Source: Andreprevotia lacus DSM 23236 (GTDB taxonomy: Bacteria; Pseudomonadota; Gammaproteobacteria; Burkholderiales; Chitinibacteraceae). From it: a stretch of DNA of 64,000 bases. Numbering within the stretch: the first letter of the stretch is position 1; every line of letters begins with the position of its first letter. The translations under genes and the position numbers were made by a program. The stretch spans positions 62,001 to 126,000 of the forward strand of contig NZ_FWXD01000014.1 in NCBI RefSeq assembly GCF_900176275.1, given 5' to 3'. Positions 25,579-34,084 of the stretch are shown here, piece by piece. The notes under the pieces were generated by a model. That model was not told the DNA's origin. It worked only from the letters and a program-made list of their open reading frames with translations, and did no database searches.

Positions 25579-27009
25579 ATGGATACCGCACCGCTCTATC
25601 GCCAGCTCGCCAGCCACTACCTGCACGCCATCGAAGCCGGCACCCTGAATGCCGGCGAGCGCATGCCATCGATCCGCGTGCTGATGGCGCGGCATCAGGT
25701 TTCGCTATCGACCGCGCTGCAGATGTGCCGCCACCTGGAAAGCCGCGGCGTGCTGGAAGCGCGGCCGCGCTCGGGCTATTTCATTCGCAAGCCGGCCAAG
25801 AGCACGCTGACCCCGGCGCGCGAGCCGCAATGCACCACGCCCGACCCGGCGCAGTTCGTTGGTGTGCATGCGCGCGTATCGGACATCCTCACGCGCGGGC
25901 AGGCGGCGCAGGTGCACACCAATTTCTCCGGTGCGGTCGGCGCGCCCGAGCTGTATCCGTACGAAGCGCTGCGCAATGCGGCCATACGCGGGCTGCGCAA
26001 CCACCCCGACCTGTTCGGCCGGGCAGTGCCGCTGCACGGCGACGCCACCTTCCGCAGCGTGCTGGCGCGGCGCGCGCTGGATGCACGCATCAATATCGGT
26101 GCCGACGAGATCATCATCACGCAAGGCTGCGTGGAAGCACTGAACCTGGCGCTGCGCGCCATTGCCCAGCCGGGCGACGTGATCGCGGTCGAATCGCCTA
26201 CCTTTTATGGCCTGCTGCAAATCCTCGAAAGCCTGGGCCTGCGCGCGCTGGAAATCCCCACCAGCCCGCAAACCGGCATTTCACTGGAGGCACTCGATCT
26301 GGCGGCGCAGACCTACCCCAATATCAAGGGTGTGGTGGTGGTGCCCAATCTGCAGAACCCGCTGGGCAGCATCATGCCGGACAGCCACAAACAGAAGCTG
26401 GTGCAGTGGTGCGAGGCCCAGCAGATCGCGCTGATCGAGGACGATACCTATTCGGCGCTGGGCAATAGCGATGTGCCGCTGTCGGCCATCAAGGCGTGGG
26501 ACCACAGCGGCAACGTGATTTACTGCGCATCGCTGCACAAGATCCTCGCGCCGGGCATGCGGCTGGGCTGGATCAGCGCCGGGCGCTGGCAGGCAAGGGT
26601 GGAAATGCTCAAGTACGCACAATCACGCCCCAACGAGGCACTGCCGCAGATCGCCGCCGCCGACTACATGGCATCGAGCGCCTACGAGCGCCACCTGCGC
26701 CGGCTGCGCGCCCGCCTGCGCGAGCAGCGCGAACAGATGGCCGATGCCATCGCCAGCTACTTCCCCGCCGGCAGTTGCCTCACCGTGCCGGATGGCGGGC
26801 TGGCGCTGTGGGTGGAAATGCCGGCACAGCGCTCGTCCGACGCGGTGTTCGATGCCGCGCTGCAGGCCGGCATCCGCATTGCACCGGGGCTGATGTTCTC
26901 CAACCTCAACCGCTTCGATCACTTCCTGCGCATCAGCTGCGGCCAGCCGTTCACCCGCGAGCTGGACCAGGCGATACGCACGCTGGCAAGCATCGTCGAG
27001 CGCGCTTGA
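25579..27009 (+). CDS. MocR-type GntR regulator with aminotransferase domain
   Basis: A 476-residue fusion of an N-terminal winged-helix GntR domain (residues 1-70: PLYRQLASHYLHAIEAGTL, SIRVLMARHQVSLSTALQMC) and a PLP fold-type I aminotransferase domain. The PLP lysine lies in ASLHKILAPGMRLGW; VPNLQNPLGSIMP and IEDDTYSALGN are conserved cofactor-site segments. MocR proteins use PLP or its adducts to control transcription, for example of vitamin B6 or amino-acid genes. The start at ATG 25579 is the family-like N terminus. Likely target is the divergent DUF2917 gene or itself. Confidence 0.9.
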   Translation: MDTAPLYRQLASHYLHAIEAGTLNAGERMPSIRVLMARHQVSLSTALQMCRHLESRGVLEARPRSGYFIRKPAKSTLTPAREPQCTTPDPAQFVGVHARVSDILTRGQAAQVHTNFSGAVGAPELYPYEALRNAAIRGLRNHPDLFGRAVPLHGDATFRSVLARRALDARINIGADEIIITQGCVEALNLALRAIAQPGDVIAVESPTFYGLLQILESLGLRALEIPTSPQTGISLEALDLAAQTYPNIKGVVVVPNLQNPLGSIMPDSHKQKLVQWCEAQQIALIEDDTYSALGNSDVPLSAIKAWDHSGNVIYCASLHKILAPGMRLGWISAGRWQARVEMLKYAQSRPNEALPQIAAADYMASSAYERHLRRLRARLREQREQMADAIASYFPAGSCLTVPDGGLALWVEMPAQRSSDAVFDAALQAGIRIAPGLMFSNLNRFDHFLRISCGQPFTRELDQAIRTLASIVERA

Positions 27010-27013
27010 GCGC

Positions 27014-27632
27014 TCAAAACAGCATGATGCCCCAGCGCCGCACCAGCAAGGCAAACAGCGCAAAGCACAGCATGGTGATCACCACGCTGGCGGCCAGCGC
27101 CACGCCAAAACCCCAGCGCTGCATCAGCCACGGAAACAGCAAGAACATCGGCAAGGTCGGCACCACGTACCAGAAGGTTTAGGGCCTGTTAACACTTATT
27201 TCGCGCTTACGCTGGGCCGCAAAGAGGTCAGCTACAAGGCACGCAACGCAGGCAATAACCGGTTATTGCCAAGGCGCGTAACGCCGTAGATGGCCTCTTT
27301 GCGGCCCAGCCCTGCGGGTGCGGGGTATTTCGGGCGGTTCGCTGCGTTGCAAACCGCTTGCGGTACCCGTACCGCGGCGCGTTCTGCGCCTTGCGCTCCA
27401 TCCCGAACTACCCCGAACGCAAGCGTGAAATAAGTGTTAACAGGCCCTAGTACGCGTGGTTGGCAATCTTGTCGGCGGGCTGTTTTTCCAGATACAGCCA
27501 GCACAAGGTGAGCACCGTCACCAGCGGCAGCGAGGCAATCAGCGCACCCAGCCGGTCGCTGCGCTTGGCAAATTCCGACACCAGCACCACGACGGCGGCA
27601 GTGATGCCGTATTTGATGATCAGGTAGTACAT
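27014..27632 (-). pseudogene. DUF3147 membrane protein gene split by a 270-bp element
   Basis: The 5' part (27632 to 27450) encodes MYYLIIKYGITAAVVVLVSE through KIANHAY; the 3' part (27177 to 27014) encodes TFWYVVPTLPMFLLFPWLMQ through RRWGIMLF and a TGA stop. Joined, they resemble a complete DUF3147 protein of about 115 residues with four membrane segments. The inserted element places an in-frame TAG directly after HAY. The remaining 61-residue peptide has two membrane segments at most. The start overlaps the DUF2238 gene by 13 bases, so it was the third gene of an XRE-DUF2238-DUF3147 operon. Confidence 0.88.
27180..27449. mobile_element. 270-bp MITE-like element with ~25-bp inverted ends
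   Basis: The ends, TAGGGCCTGTTAACACTTAT and its complement, match over about 29 bp with one mismatch (27180-27208, 27421-27449). TA occurs at both junctions, consistent with a TA target duplication. Inside are nested inverted repeats: 27212-27227 with 27294-27309 (CTGGGCCGCAAAGAGG, perfect), the 20-bp palindrome at 27251-27270, 27321-27334 with 27402-27415 (one mismatch), and 27360-27375. There is no transposase frame. The ends resemble those of IS5-group elements, but the parent is not identified. Confidence 0.88.
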
Positions 27633-28255
27633 GCTGCCTCCGCTGTGCCGCGCTGGCGGCGGTAATGCAGCCACCACAGCAGGCTGCCCAGGGTGGCAGT
27701 GAGCATGTCCTTGTGCGCATCCCACATATCGCCCTGCTGGCCGTTATAGGCCTCGGCCTGTGTTGGCGAGAGGGTGACGGCGATCAGCCACTCGAACCAT
27801 TCGTACCACAGGCTGGTGACCATGATGGCGGTAATCGCCACGCCAAAGGCAAAGCGCCCGCTCTGCCGATAGCGCTGCACCACATGCGCGGCAATCGGCG
27901 GTGTCAGGCAGAAGCCGTACAGAAAATGCACCAGCCGGTCGAAGTTGTTGCGTTGCCAGCCCAGCAGCTGGTTGAGCGACACACCCAGCGCCGATTGCGC
28001 CCAGTGATCATAGGGCACGTTGGAATACAGCCAGCGCGCGGCAATACAGTGCGTGGCGATGAACACGGCAATCAGCAGATAGTCGCGCTCGCTCAGCACA
28101 TAACGGCGGCGATACCACCACAGTGCCGCAAAGCCGAGCACGGTGAGCGAGCTGTGCAGCGCCTGCTCCACCGGCCACAGCGGCTTGATCCAGCTGGCAA
28201 GGAATACCAGCAGCATGAACACGGTGGTCGCACGATACGACGGCAGCAACCTCAT
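27620..28255 (-). CDS. DUF2238 integral membrane protein (YjdF-like)
   Basis: A 211-residue inner-membrane protein with about six hydrophobic segments and the DUF2238 family motifs NNFDRLVHFLYGFCL and YEWFEWLIA, plus the terminal GDMWDAHKDMLTATLGSLLW. The invariant Asp, His and Glu residues in membrane segments hint at a catalytic or metal role, but function is unknown. The ATG at 28255 overlaps the XRE regulator stop (ATGA), and its end overlaps the DUF3147 gene, so the three are one operon. Confidence 0.87.
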   Translation of the reverse strand: MRLLPSYRATTVFMLLVFLASWIKPLWPVEQALHSSLTVLGFAALWWYRRRYVLSERDYLLIAVFIATHCIAARWLYSNVPYDHWAQSALGVSLNQLLGWQRNNFDRLVHFLYGFCLTPPIAAHVVQRYRQSGRFAFGVAITAIMVTSLWYEWFEWLIAVTLSPTQAEAYNGQQGDMWDAHKDMLTATLGSLLWWLHYRRQRGTAEAACTT

Positions 28256-28998
28256 GCCGTGCCCTCCGGCCGGCGCAATGCGGCAAAGGCCTGTGGCTCC
28301 CATTCGCGCATGGCCAGCAGCACGCCGGTGCCGCGCCGGTGCGCCAGCGGCAGGCTGAGGCTTTCGCGGTGCAATTCGGCAAAGTCCTGCCGCAGCCGTT
28401 GCAGCTTGTGCTTGAACTGCAACGCTGCGGCCTCGCTGAGCATGCCGTGCACGAACAGCATCTGTTCGCTGTCGGCGTGGAAGTCGGCATCAAGGAAATC
28501 CGGCCGGCCCTCGGCGCGGAAATAGCGGCGTATCGGGCCATCGGGCCGCCAGTCGAAATCGCGTGCGATATTCAAGCGGATGCGGTTGCCCGGCAGCAGC
28601 GCAATCAGGCCGATGCGATCAAGCTGCAGCAGCTTGGCAATGCATTCGGGTTCGCTCAGCGCATAGGTGGCCACGATTTCGGCCATGCGCCAATGGTTGA
28701 GCGCCAGCACGGCCACCAGCAGCAAGCGGGGGTCGCCCACCAGCTGCGCCTCTTGCGCATCGCTGAGCTGTTGCAGCGCCACGCCCTGCTGCTGGCTCTC
28801 GGCTACCAGCTCGGCCAGGCTGTAATCGACCAGCGCGGCCAGCGCGCACAGCCGGTCGACGGCGATGCTGTCGCCGCTGAACATGCGCTTGAGCGTGGGC
28901 TCGGACACGCCCAGCTGCAGCGCGGCCTGCTTGTAGGTAAGGCCGCGCGCCTTGAAGCGCAGCTTGAGCGTATCGAGCAGCCGACGGGTTTCGTTCAT
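28252..28998 (-). CDS. XRE-family helix-turn-helix regulator
   Basis: A 248-residue regulator with an N-terminal XRE DNA-binding domain (residues 5-60; LTYKQAALQLGVSEPTLKRM) and a longer C-terminal domain of unrecognised fold that contains the segment ALNHWRMAEIVATYALSEPE. It leads the operon with DUF2238 and the broken DUF3147 gene, and probably regulates it. This two-domain type is frequent in gamma- and betaproteobacteria; its ligand is unknown. Confidence 0.86.
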   Translation of the reverse strand: MNETRRLLDTLKLRFKARGLTYKQAALQLGVSEPTLKRMFSGDSIAVDRLCALAALVDYSLAELVAESQQQGVALQQLSDAQEAQLVGDPRLLLVAVLALNHWRMAEIVATYALSEPECIAKLLQLDRIGLIALLPGNRIRLNIARDFDWRPDGPIRRYFRAEGRPDFLDADFHADSEQMLFVHGMLSEAAALQFKHKLQRLRQDFAELHRESLSLPLAHRRGTGVLLAMREWEPQAFAALRRPEGTA

Positions 28999-29115
28999 CG
29001 CAAAGTATCAGGATTTGATACCTGCCAGCCTAAATGCTGCGACCTTGCCGGGCAAGGTTTTCCACGACAGCGGCATCTGCAATGCTGGCGGCATCCATAA
29101 CGAGACCAACCGCCC

Positions 29116-29901
29116 ATGAAGCTCCACCACCTTGCCCGCGCACTGCCCGGCCCGCTAATTGCCCTGATCACCATCGCCCTGCTCTGGCACGGCCCGATTG
29201 CGCAGTTTCAGCACTATCACGACTTTGCCGACCAGCGCGGCTGGGGCGGGCTGCCGCACGCGGCCGACGTGCTGTCCAACCTGCCGTTTGCACTGGTCGG
29301 GCTGTGGGGGCTGCTGCGGCTGTGGCCACTACGCCAGCACGGCGTGTTGGCGCGCAGCTGGCCGGCGTGGCTGCTGTTCCTGCTGGCGCTGCTGGCCACC
29401 TATGCCGGGTCGAGCTGGTATCACCTGGCGCCGGATGACCACCGACTGGTGTGGGACAGATTGCCCATCGCACTGGCCTGCGCCGGCTTGCTGGCTGCGG
29501 TGTATGCCGAAACGCAGCCGGTAAGCGCCTTTGCCGCGCTGGCAGCGCTGCTGGGGCTGACCGCGTTCGGTGTGGCCGGCGTGGCATGGTGGGCCCAAAC
29601 GGCAGACCTGCGCCCCTATCTATTGCTGCAGGGCATGCCGCTGCTGCTGGTGCCGTTGTGGCAGTGGAGCAGCCGCTCGCATGCCGACCTCAAGGCATTC
29701 GGGCTGGCGCTGGGCTGCTATGTGCTGGCCAAGGCGGCAGAACTGACCGATATGCCCATCCTGCTGGCCACGGACATGGTCAGCGGCCATACCCTCAAGC
29801 ACCTGCTGGCTGCACTTGCGGCGGCCATCATTGTCGGCCGGCTGATTGCACGCGCCGGCACTGCCGAAGCGCGGGGTCTGGGCTATCCCAGACCTGCTTG
29901 A
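29116..29901 (+). CDS. CREST-superfamily (alkaline ceramidase-like) membrane protein
   Basis: A 261-residue protein with about seven membrane segments. Motifs YHDFADQRGWGGLPHAADVL, SSWYHLAPDDHRLVWDRLPI and SGHTLKHLLAALAA contain the conserved Ser, Asp and His residues of the CREST hydrolase superfamily, which includes alkaline ceramidases and receptors such as PAQR. Substrate unknown, presumably a membrane lipid amide. Its end overlaps the convergent FUSC gene by 19 bases. The upstream 117 bp to the XRE gene is the promoter region. Confidence 0.8.
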   Translation: MKLHHLARALPGPLIALITIALLWHGPIAQFQHYHDFADQRGWGGLPHAADVLSNLPFALVGLWGLLRLWPLRQHGVLARSWPAWLLFLLALLATYAGSSWYHLAPDDHRLVWDRLPIALACAGLLAAVYAETQPVSAFAALAALLGLTAFGVAGVAWWAQTADLRPYLLLQGMPLLLVPLWQWSSRSHADLKAFGLALGCYVLAKAAELTDMPILLATDMVSGHTLKHLLAALAAAIIVGRLIARAGTAEARGLGYPRPA

Positions 29902-30932
29902 TCATCTGCGGCAATGCGCTTGAGCACATGCCGGCGTGCAGCAGCGTTGAAAATCATCAACCCCACCAGCGCCACGGCCGAGCCGACCAGCACATCGATC
30001 ACGCGCACGCGCAGCAGGCTGATGTCGCCGCCATTGGGCAGCCAGACGATGTCGAGCAGGATAAGCACCAGCGCGGTCATCGCCGCCGTGTGCACCCAGT
30101 AATTGCGCGCCATGCCCAGCGGCCGCAGAAAGGCCAGCAGCACCACAGCCAGCAGCAGATGGCGTGGATCATGGCTGAAGCGCACCACTGCCCACGCCAG
30201 CGGCACCCCTGCCAAGGTGCCGACCGCATTCTGCAGCAGCCGGCGCAGGCTGTCCGGCCCGTCGGGCTTGAGTACGAACAGGGTGACGGCGGCAATCCAG
30301 GCCGGGCGCTGGAACTCCAGCGCCAGCGCAAGGCCCAGTGCCGTGGTGCAGGTAAAGGCAAAACACAGCGCGTGCGGCAGGCCGGCATTGCGCCCGGCCA
30401 AAATGCGCACCAGCCCGAGCTTGAGGCCGCGATGGCTGCTGTCGGCCCGCTGCCACAGCAGGCTGTCCAGCCCGGTCACCGCCAGACCAATGGCAAAACC
30501 CAGCAGCACATAGGGCACCGCCGACAGCGGAAAGCCCGGCGTGTAGGCATAAATGAGCAGCACCAGCGCAGCCAGCCGCAAGATGGTTTCCAGCGCCAGG
30601 TCATTGCCGTCCAGCCAGCCGATGCCAAAAGTGAGCGCCGCCAGCAGGGGCAATATCCATGCCTCGTGCCGGCCCATGTAGACGCCAAACGCACCGCAGG
30701 CGAGGATGAGCAGCGCGCCAGTGAGCTGGGAGGTCACACGGTGGCGAAAGGTGGCGCCAAAGTCGATCAGCGTGGCATAGAGGCCACCCAGCGCACCGAA
30801 CAGGATGCCGGCCGGCTGCTGCAGCCAGATTGCCAGCAGCGCCGGCAGCCCCACCGCCAGCGCCGAGCACCACGCCTTGCGCCACGGATTGGTGGTGGGC
30901 TTGAGTTCAAACAGGTGCAGGGGTAAGCGCAA
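29883..30932 (-). CDS. FUSC family inner-membrane protein
   Basis: A protein of about 349 residues with two clusters of membrane segments, matching the fusaric-acid-resistance (FUSC) family, whose members act in aromatic-acid efflux. The frame extends to an ATG at 31055, but that part is encoded by a REP-like repeat; a TTG at 30932 with AGGA eight bases upstream gives a more plausible N terminus (RLPLHLFELKPTTNPW). The cytoplasmic domain of long FUSC proteins is absent. No membrane-fusion partner gene is adjacent. Substrate unknown. Confidence 0.78.
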   Translation of the reverse strand: MRLPLHLFELKPTTNPWRKAWCSALAVGLPALLAIWLQQPAGILFGALGGLYATLIDFGATFRHRVTSQLTGALLILACGAFGVYMGRHEAWILPLLAALTFGIGWLDGNDLALETILRLAALVLLIYAYTPGFPLSAVPYVLLGFAIGLAVTGLDSLLWQRADSSHRGLKLGLVRILAGRNAGLPHALCFAFTCTTALGLALALEFQRPAWIAAVTLFVLKPDGPDSLRRLLQNAVGTLAGVPLAWAVVRFSHDPRHLLLAVVLLAFLRPLGMARNYWVHTAAMTALVLILLDIVWLPNGGDISLLRVRVIDVLVGSAVALVGLMIFNAAARRHVLKRIAADDQAGLG

Positions 30933-31002
30933 TGCAACCGTCCTTTTAAGAACCTGCCAATACCCGGATACCTGATTTGCCAAGCGCCAACCCGTGCCAC
31001 GG

Positions 31003-31124
31003 AGAAGCGCAGCGAGGCGCCCTCGCGGTGGCGAGGACGCGGGGTGTGGAATCAATCAGGGAGAGTCGCTGTTTCACCTGCCATATCCAGTGAGTACCCG
31101 GCTTTGCCGGGTGCTTGATGCCGG
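31003..31124 (+). repeat. REP-like family R, single copy
   Basis: Contains hairpin CCTCGC-GGTG-GCGAGG (31021-31036), GTGTGGAATCAATCAGGGAG, CGCTGTTTCACC, hairpin ACCCGGC-TTT-GCCGGGT (31096-31112) and CTTGATGCCGG. It lies between the FUSC gene and the msbA stop at 31161. Confidence 0.85.
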
Positions 31125-31160
31125 TTGCGCCAAAGATGACAGCCAAAGGTACACCGGCGC

Positions 31161-32897
31161 TCACCCCTCGGCGAACTGCACCTTATGCATCTGCGCATAT
31201 GCGCCGCCATGCGCCAGCAGCTCGGCATGGCTGCCGGTCTCGACAATGCGGCCGCGCCGCATCACCACGATGCGGTCGGCGTTTTCGATGGTGGACAGGC
31301 GGTGCGCAATCACGATGGTGGTGCGATCCTGCATCAGGTTTTCCAGCGCGGCCTGCACCTTGCGCTCGGACTCGGTATCCAGCGCCGAGGTGGCTTCATC
31401 CAGGATCAGCACCGGTGCGTTTTTGTAGATGGCGCGCGCAATCGCCAGCCGCTGGCGCTGCCCGCCCGACAGGCGCACGCCGTTCTCGCCCAGCATGGCG
31501 TCAAAGCCCTCGGGCATGGCAGCGATGAAATCGGTGGCAAAGGCCGCATCGGCTGCGGCGCGCACGCGGGCAGCATCGGGCTGCGGGTCGCCATAGGCAA
31601 TATTGGCAGCCACGGTGTCGTTGAACAACACCACATCCTGGCTGACTACGGCGAATTGGCGGCGCAGGTCAGCCAGCTTGTAGTCGGGCAGCGCCACGCC
31701 GTCGAGCTTGATGGCACCGCCGCTTGGCTCGTAGAAACGCGGCAGCAGATTGGCCAGCGTGGTCTTGCCGCTGCCCGAGCTGCCGACCAGCGCGATGGTT
31801 TCACCGCGCGCCACCGACAGATTGATATCGTCCAGCGCCAGCTTGCCATCGTCGCCGTACTGGAACGACACGTGGTCGAAATCGATGCGGCCTTCGCTGC
31901 GCGCCAGCGGGGTCTGGCCCTTGTCCTGTTCGATGTCCTGATCAAGCACCGCGAACACCGACTCGGCGGCAGCCAGGCCACGGTGCATCACCTGGTTGAT
32001 CTTGGTGATGTTCTTGATCGGCTGCTGCAGCGCCATCATCGCCGTCATGAACACGATGAACGCGCCGGGGGTCAGGCCACCCGCCTGCGCGCGCAGGCTG
32101 GCAAAGTAGACGATCACCGCCAGCGTGATGCCGATCAATAGCATGATCACGCCCGAGTTGAGCGCTGCTGTCGCCGCCTGCTTGGTGCTGAGATTCTTCA
32201 CGCCACGGTTGCGCAGCGAAAAGCGCCCTTCCTCATAGCTGATGCCGCCAAACAGCTTGACCACGCGCTGGCCGGCCAGACTCTCGTCGAGGATGCGCGT
32301 CATGTCGCCCATGGCCGCCTGTGTCTCGCGCGAGATGCGGCGCTGCCGTTTGCCGACAATGGCGATGCTGGCTGCCACGCCGGGCAGCAGGAACAGGCAC
32401 AGCAAGGTCAGCCGCCAGTCCTGATACAACATGATGCTGAGATAGACTGCAGTGGCAATCGAATCGCGGCAGAACACCGTGAGCGTCTGCACCCCGGCTT
32501 CCATGATCTGGTTCACGTCGTAGGTCACGCGCGACAGCAGCACGCCGACGGAAGATTGATCGTAATAGCGCGTGGGCAGCCGCATGTAGCGGCCGAACAT
32601 TTTTTCGCGCAAATCGTGCATCACTCGTGCCGACAACCAGGTGCTGGTGTATTCGTTACCGAAGTTGGAACCCAGCCGCAGCACGGCCAGCACAAGGATT
32701 TGCGCCGGCATCACCCACACTGCGCTGCGCACCAGCGCATCTTTGGAGAGGGTTTTGTCCACCAGCGGCTGCAGCAGGGAGAGCAGCGCGCCGTCAACCA
32801 GTGCAGCCACCGCCATGCAGGAGATGGTAACCAGGATCACCCGCCAATAGGGTTTGATTTCGCCCAGGAGGCGCAGGTAAAGCTGACGACTGTTCAT
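31161..32897 (-). CDS. msbA: Lipid A export ABC transporter ATP-binding/permease
   Basis: A 578-residue half-transporter that flips lipid A-core across the inner membrane. An N-terminal six-helix permease (about 1-310) is followed by an ATPase domain with Walker A GSSGSGKTT, signature LSGGQRQRLAIARA, Walker B VLILDEATSALD and a switch His in IVIAHRLSTI. Length and end match MsbA. It stands alone, flanked by REP-like repeats on both sides; lpxK is not adjacent. Confidence 0.94.
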   Translation of the reverse strand: MNSRQLYLRLLGEIKPYWRVILVTISCMAVAALVDGALLSLLQPLVDKTLSKDALVRSAVWVMPAQILVLAVLRLGSNFGNEYTSTWLSARVMHDLREKMFGRYMRLPTRYYDQSSVGVLLSRVTYDVNQIMEAGVQTLTVFCRDSIATAVYLSIMLYQDWRLTLLCLFLLPGVAASIAIVGKRQRRISRETQAAMGDMTRILDESLAGQRVVKLFGGISYEEGRFSLRNRGVKNLSTKQAATAALNSGVIMLLIGITLAVIVYFASLRAQAGGLTPGAFIVFMTAMMALQQPIKNITKINQVMHRGLAAAESVFAVLDQDIEQDKGQTPLARSEGRIDFDHVSFQYGDDGKLALDDINLSVARGETIALVGSSGSGKTTLANLLPRFYEPSGGAIKLDGVALPDYKLADLRRQFAVVSQDVVLFNDTVAANIAYGDPQPDAARVRAAADAAFATDFIAAMPEGFDAMLGENGVRLSGGQRQRLAIARAIYKNAPVLILDEATSALDTESERKVQAALENLMQDRTTIVIAHRLSTIENADRIVVMRRGRIVETGSHAELLAHGGAYAQMHKVQFAEG

Positions 32898-33015
32898 GCG
32901 GTATCACGCGGAGGATGCCAAGTCCGGATTATAGCCGCCCGACCGCACCGGCCGTGGAGGGAATCACGGTCAAAATGCCGCGCAGGGCCATCCGAATGCG
33001 GCTGGCTCCGCTAAC

Positions 33016-33133
33016 GAGCGACAGCGAGGCTCCCTCGCGGCGGCGAGGGCGGGGGGTGTGGAATCGAGCAGGTCGCGCCGCTGTTTCGCCAGCAGCAAAC
33101 GGCAAGAACCCGGCTTGGCCGGGTTCCTGATGC
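33016..33133 (+). repeat. REP-like family R, single copy
   Basis: Hairpin CCCTCGC-GGCG-GCGAGGG (33032-33049), GGGGTGTGGAATC, CGCTGTTTCGCC and hairpin AACCCGGC-TTG-GCCGGGTT (33107-33125) then CTGATGC. It occupies the gap between rsmE and msbA (32898-33176) and could terminate rsmE transcripts. Confidence 0.88.
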
Positions 33134-33176
33134 AGCATGCTCGCCAAACTGGTGGCAAGTCAAAAAGGCGCGGCGC

Positions 33177-33899
33177 TCAATAGTCGCCGTATCTTGCCTG
33201 GAGGATCGCCGCCATGGCCGGCCCAGCGGTCTCGGTGCGCAGAATGCGCGGGCCGAGGATGATGGGCTGATAACCGGCGGCGCGCGCAGCGGCTTCTTCG
33301 TCGGGCGACAATCCACCTTCCGGGCCGACCAGCACGGCGGCGCTGGCTGCAGCAGCGGGCAGTTCAGCAGCGCGTATCGCGCCAGCTGGCGACAGCAACA
33401 GCTTGAGCGCGGCGTCCAGCGGCTGCGCCAGCCATTTGTCCAGCGCGATCACCGCATCGATCTGCGGCACACGGGTACGCTCGCATTGCTCGCACGCGGC
33501 CTGTGCCACGGCGCGCCAATGCGCCAGGCGCTTGTCGGCGCGCTCGCCGCTCATGCGTTGCTGGCAGTACTGGCTGTACACCGGCACGATACGCGTCACA
33601 CCCAGCTCGGTGGCTTTCTGAATTGTGTAATCCATGCGCTCGGAGGCCGACACAGCTTGCACCAGCACCAGCTGCAACGGTGATTCGCGCTCTGCGGCCT
33701 GGTGCTCGCCCACCTGCACATCGACGGTTTTCTTGCCCATGGCGGTGATGGTGGCGCTGTATTCGCCACCTTGTCCGTTGAACAGCGTGATGGTTTCGCC
33801 GGGCTGCATGCGCAGCACCTGCACGTGACGTGCCACGCCTTCGGGCAGGCCAAGACCGGCGCCAGCCTGCAAGGGTTGATCGAGATAGAAACGGGGCAT
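33177..33899 (-). CDS. rsmE: 16S rRNA m3U1498 methyltransferase
   Basis: A 240-residue SPOUT-class enzyme that methylates N3 of U1498 in 16S rRNA with S-adenosylmethionine. N-terminal PUA-like part (MPRFYLDQPL, HVQVLRMQPGETI), then QAVSASERMDYTIQKATELG, and the knotted cofactor site with VGPEGGLSPDEE and LGPRILRTETA. The ATG at 33899 gives the canonical N terminus and overlaps the preceding small gene stop by one base. Confidence 0.95.
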   Translation of the reverse strand: MPRFYLDQPLQAGAGLGLPEGVARHVQVLRMQPGETITLFNGQGGEYSATITAMGKKTVDVQVGEHQAAERESPLQLVLVQAVSASERMDYTIQKATELGVTRIVPVYSQYCQQRMSGERADKRLAHWRAVAQAACEQCERTRVPQIDAVIALDKWLAQPLDAALKLLLSPAGAIRAAELPAAAASAAVLVGPEGGLSPDEEAAARAAGYQPIILGPRILRTETAGPAMAAILQARYGDY

Positions 33900-34081
33900 C
33901 AGTGCGCCAACCTGTCGAGTATGAGCCAGCCTGCCAAAACAGCGAGCAGCACCAGCAAAACCCAGATGGTAATCAGTATCATGCGCCACCAGAAGCGGTC
34001 GCCGCTGCGGCGGTACTTCACCCCGGCATAGCCCAGCCAGACCACGGCAATGATGAACAACAGCCGGACGATGGCGAACAT
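33899..34081 (-). CDS. Small two-helix membrane protein (60 aa)
   Basis: A 60-residue protein with two hydrophobic segments (FAIVRLLFIIAVVWLGYAG and MILITIWVLLVLLAVLAGWL) joined by a basic loop (KYRRSGDRFWWR). Family not named; similar small proteins are common beside rsmE or lpxC in related bacteria. It is tightly placed, 3 bp after lpxC and overlapping rsmE by one base, so it is probably expressed and part of the lpxC-rsmE unit. Function unknown. Confidence 0.7.
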   Translation of the reverse strand: MFAIVRLLFIIAVVWLGYAGVKYRRSGDRFWWRMILITIWVLLVLLAVLAGWLILDRLAH

Positions 34082-34084
34082 GGC

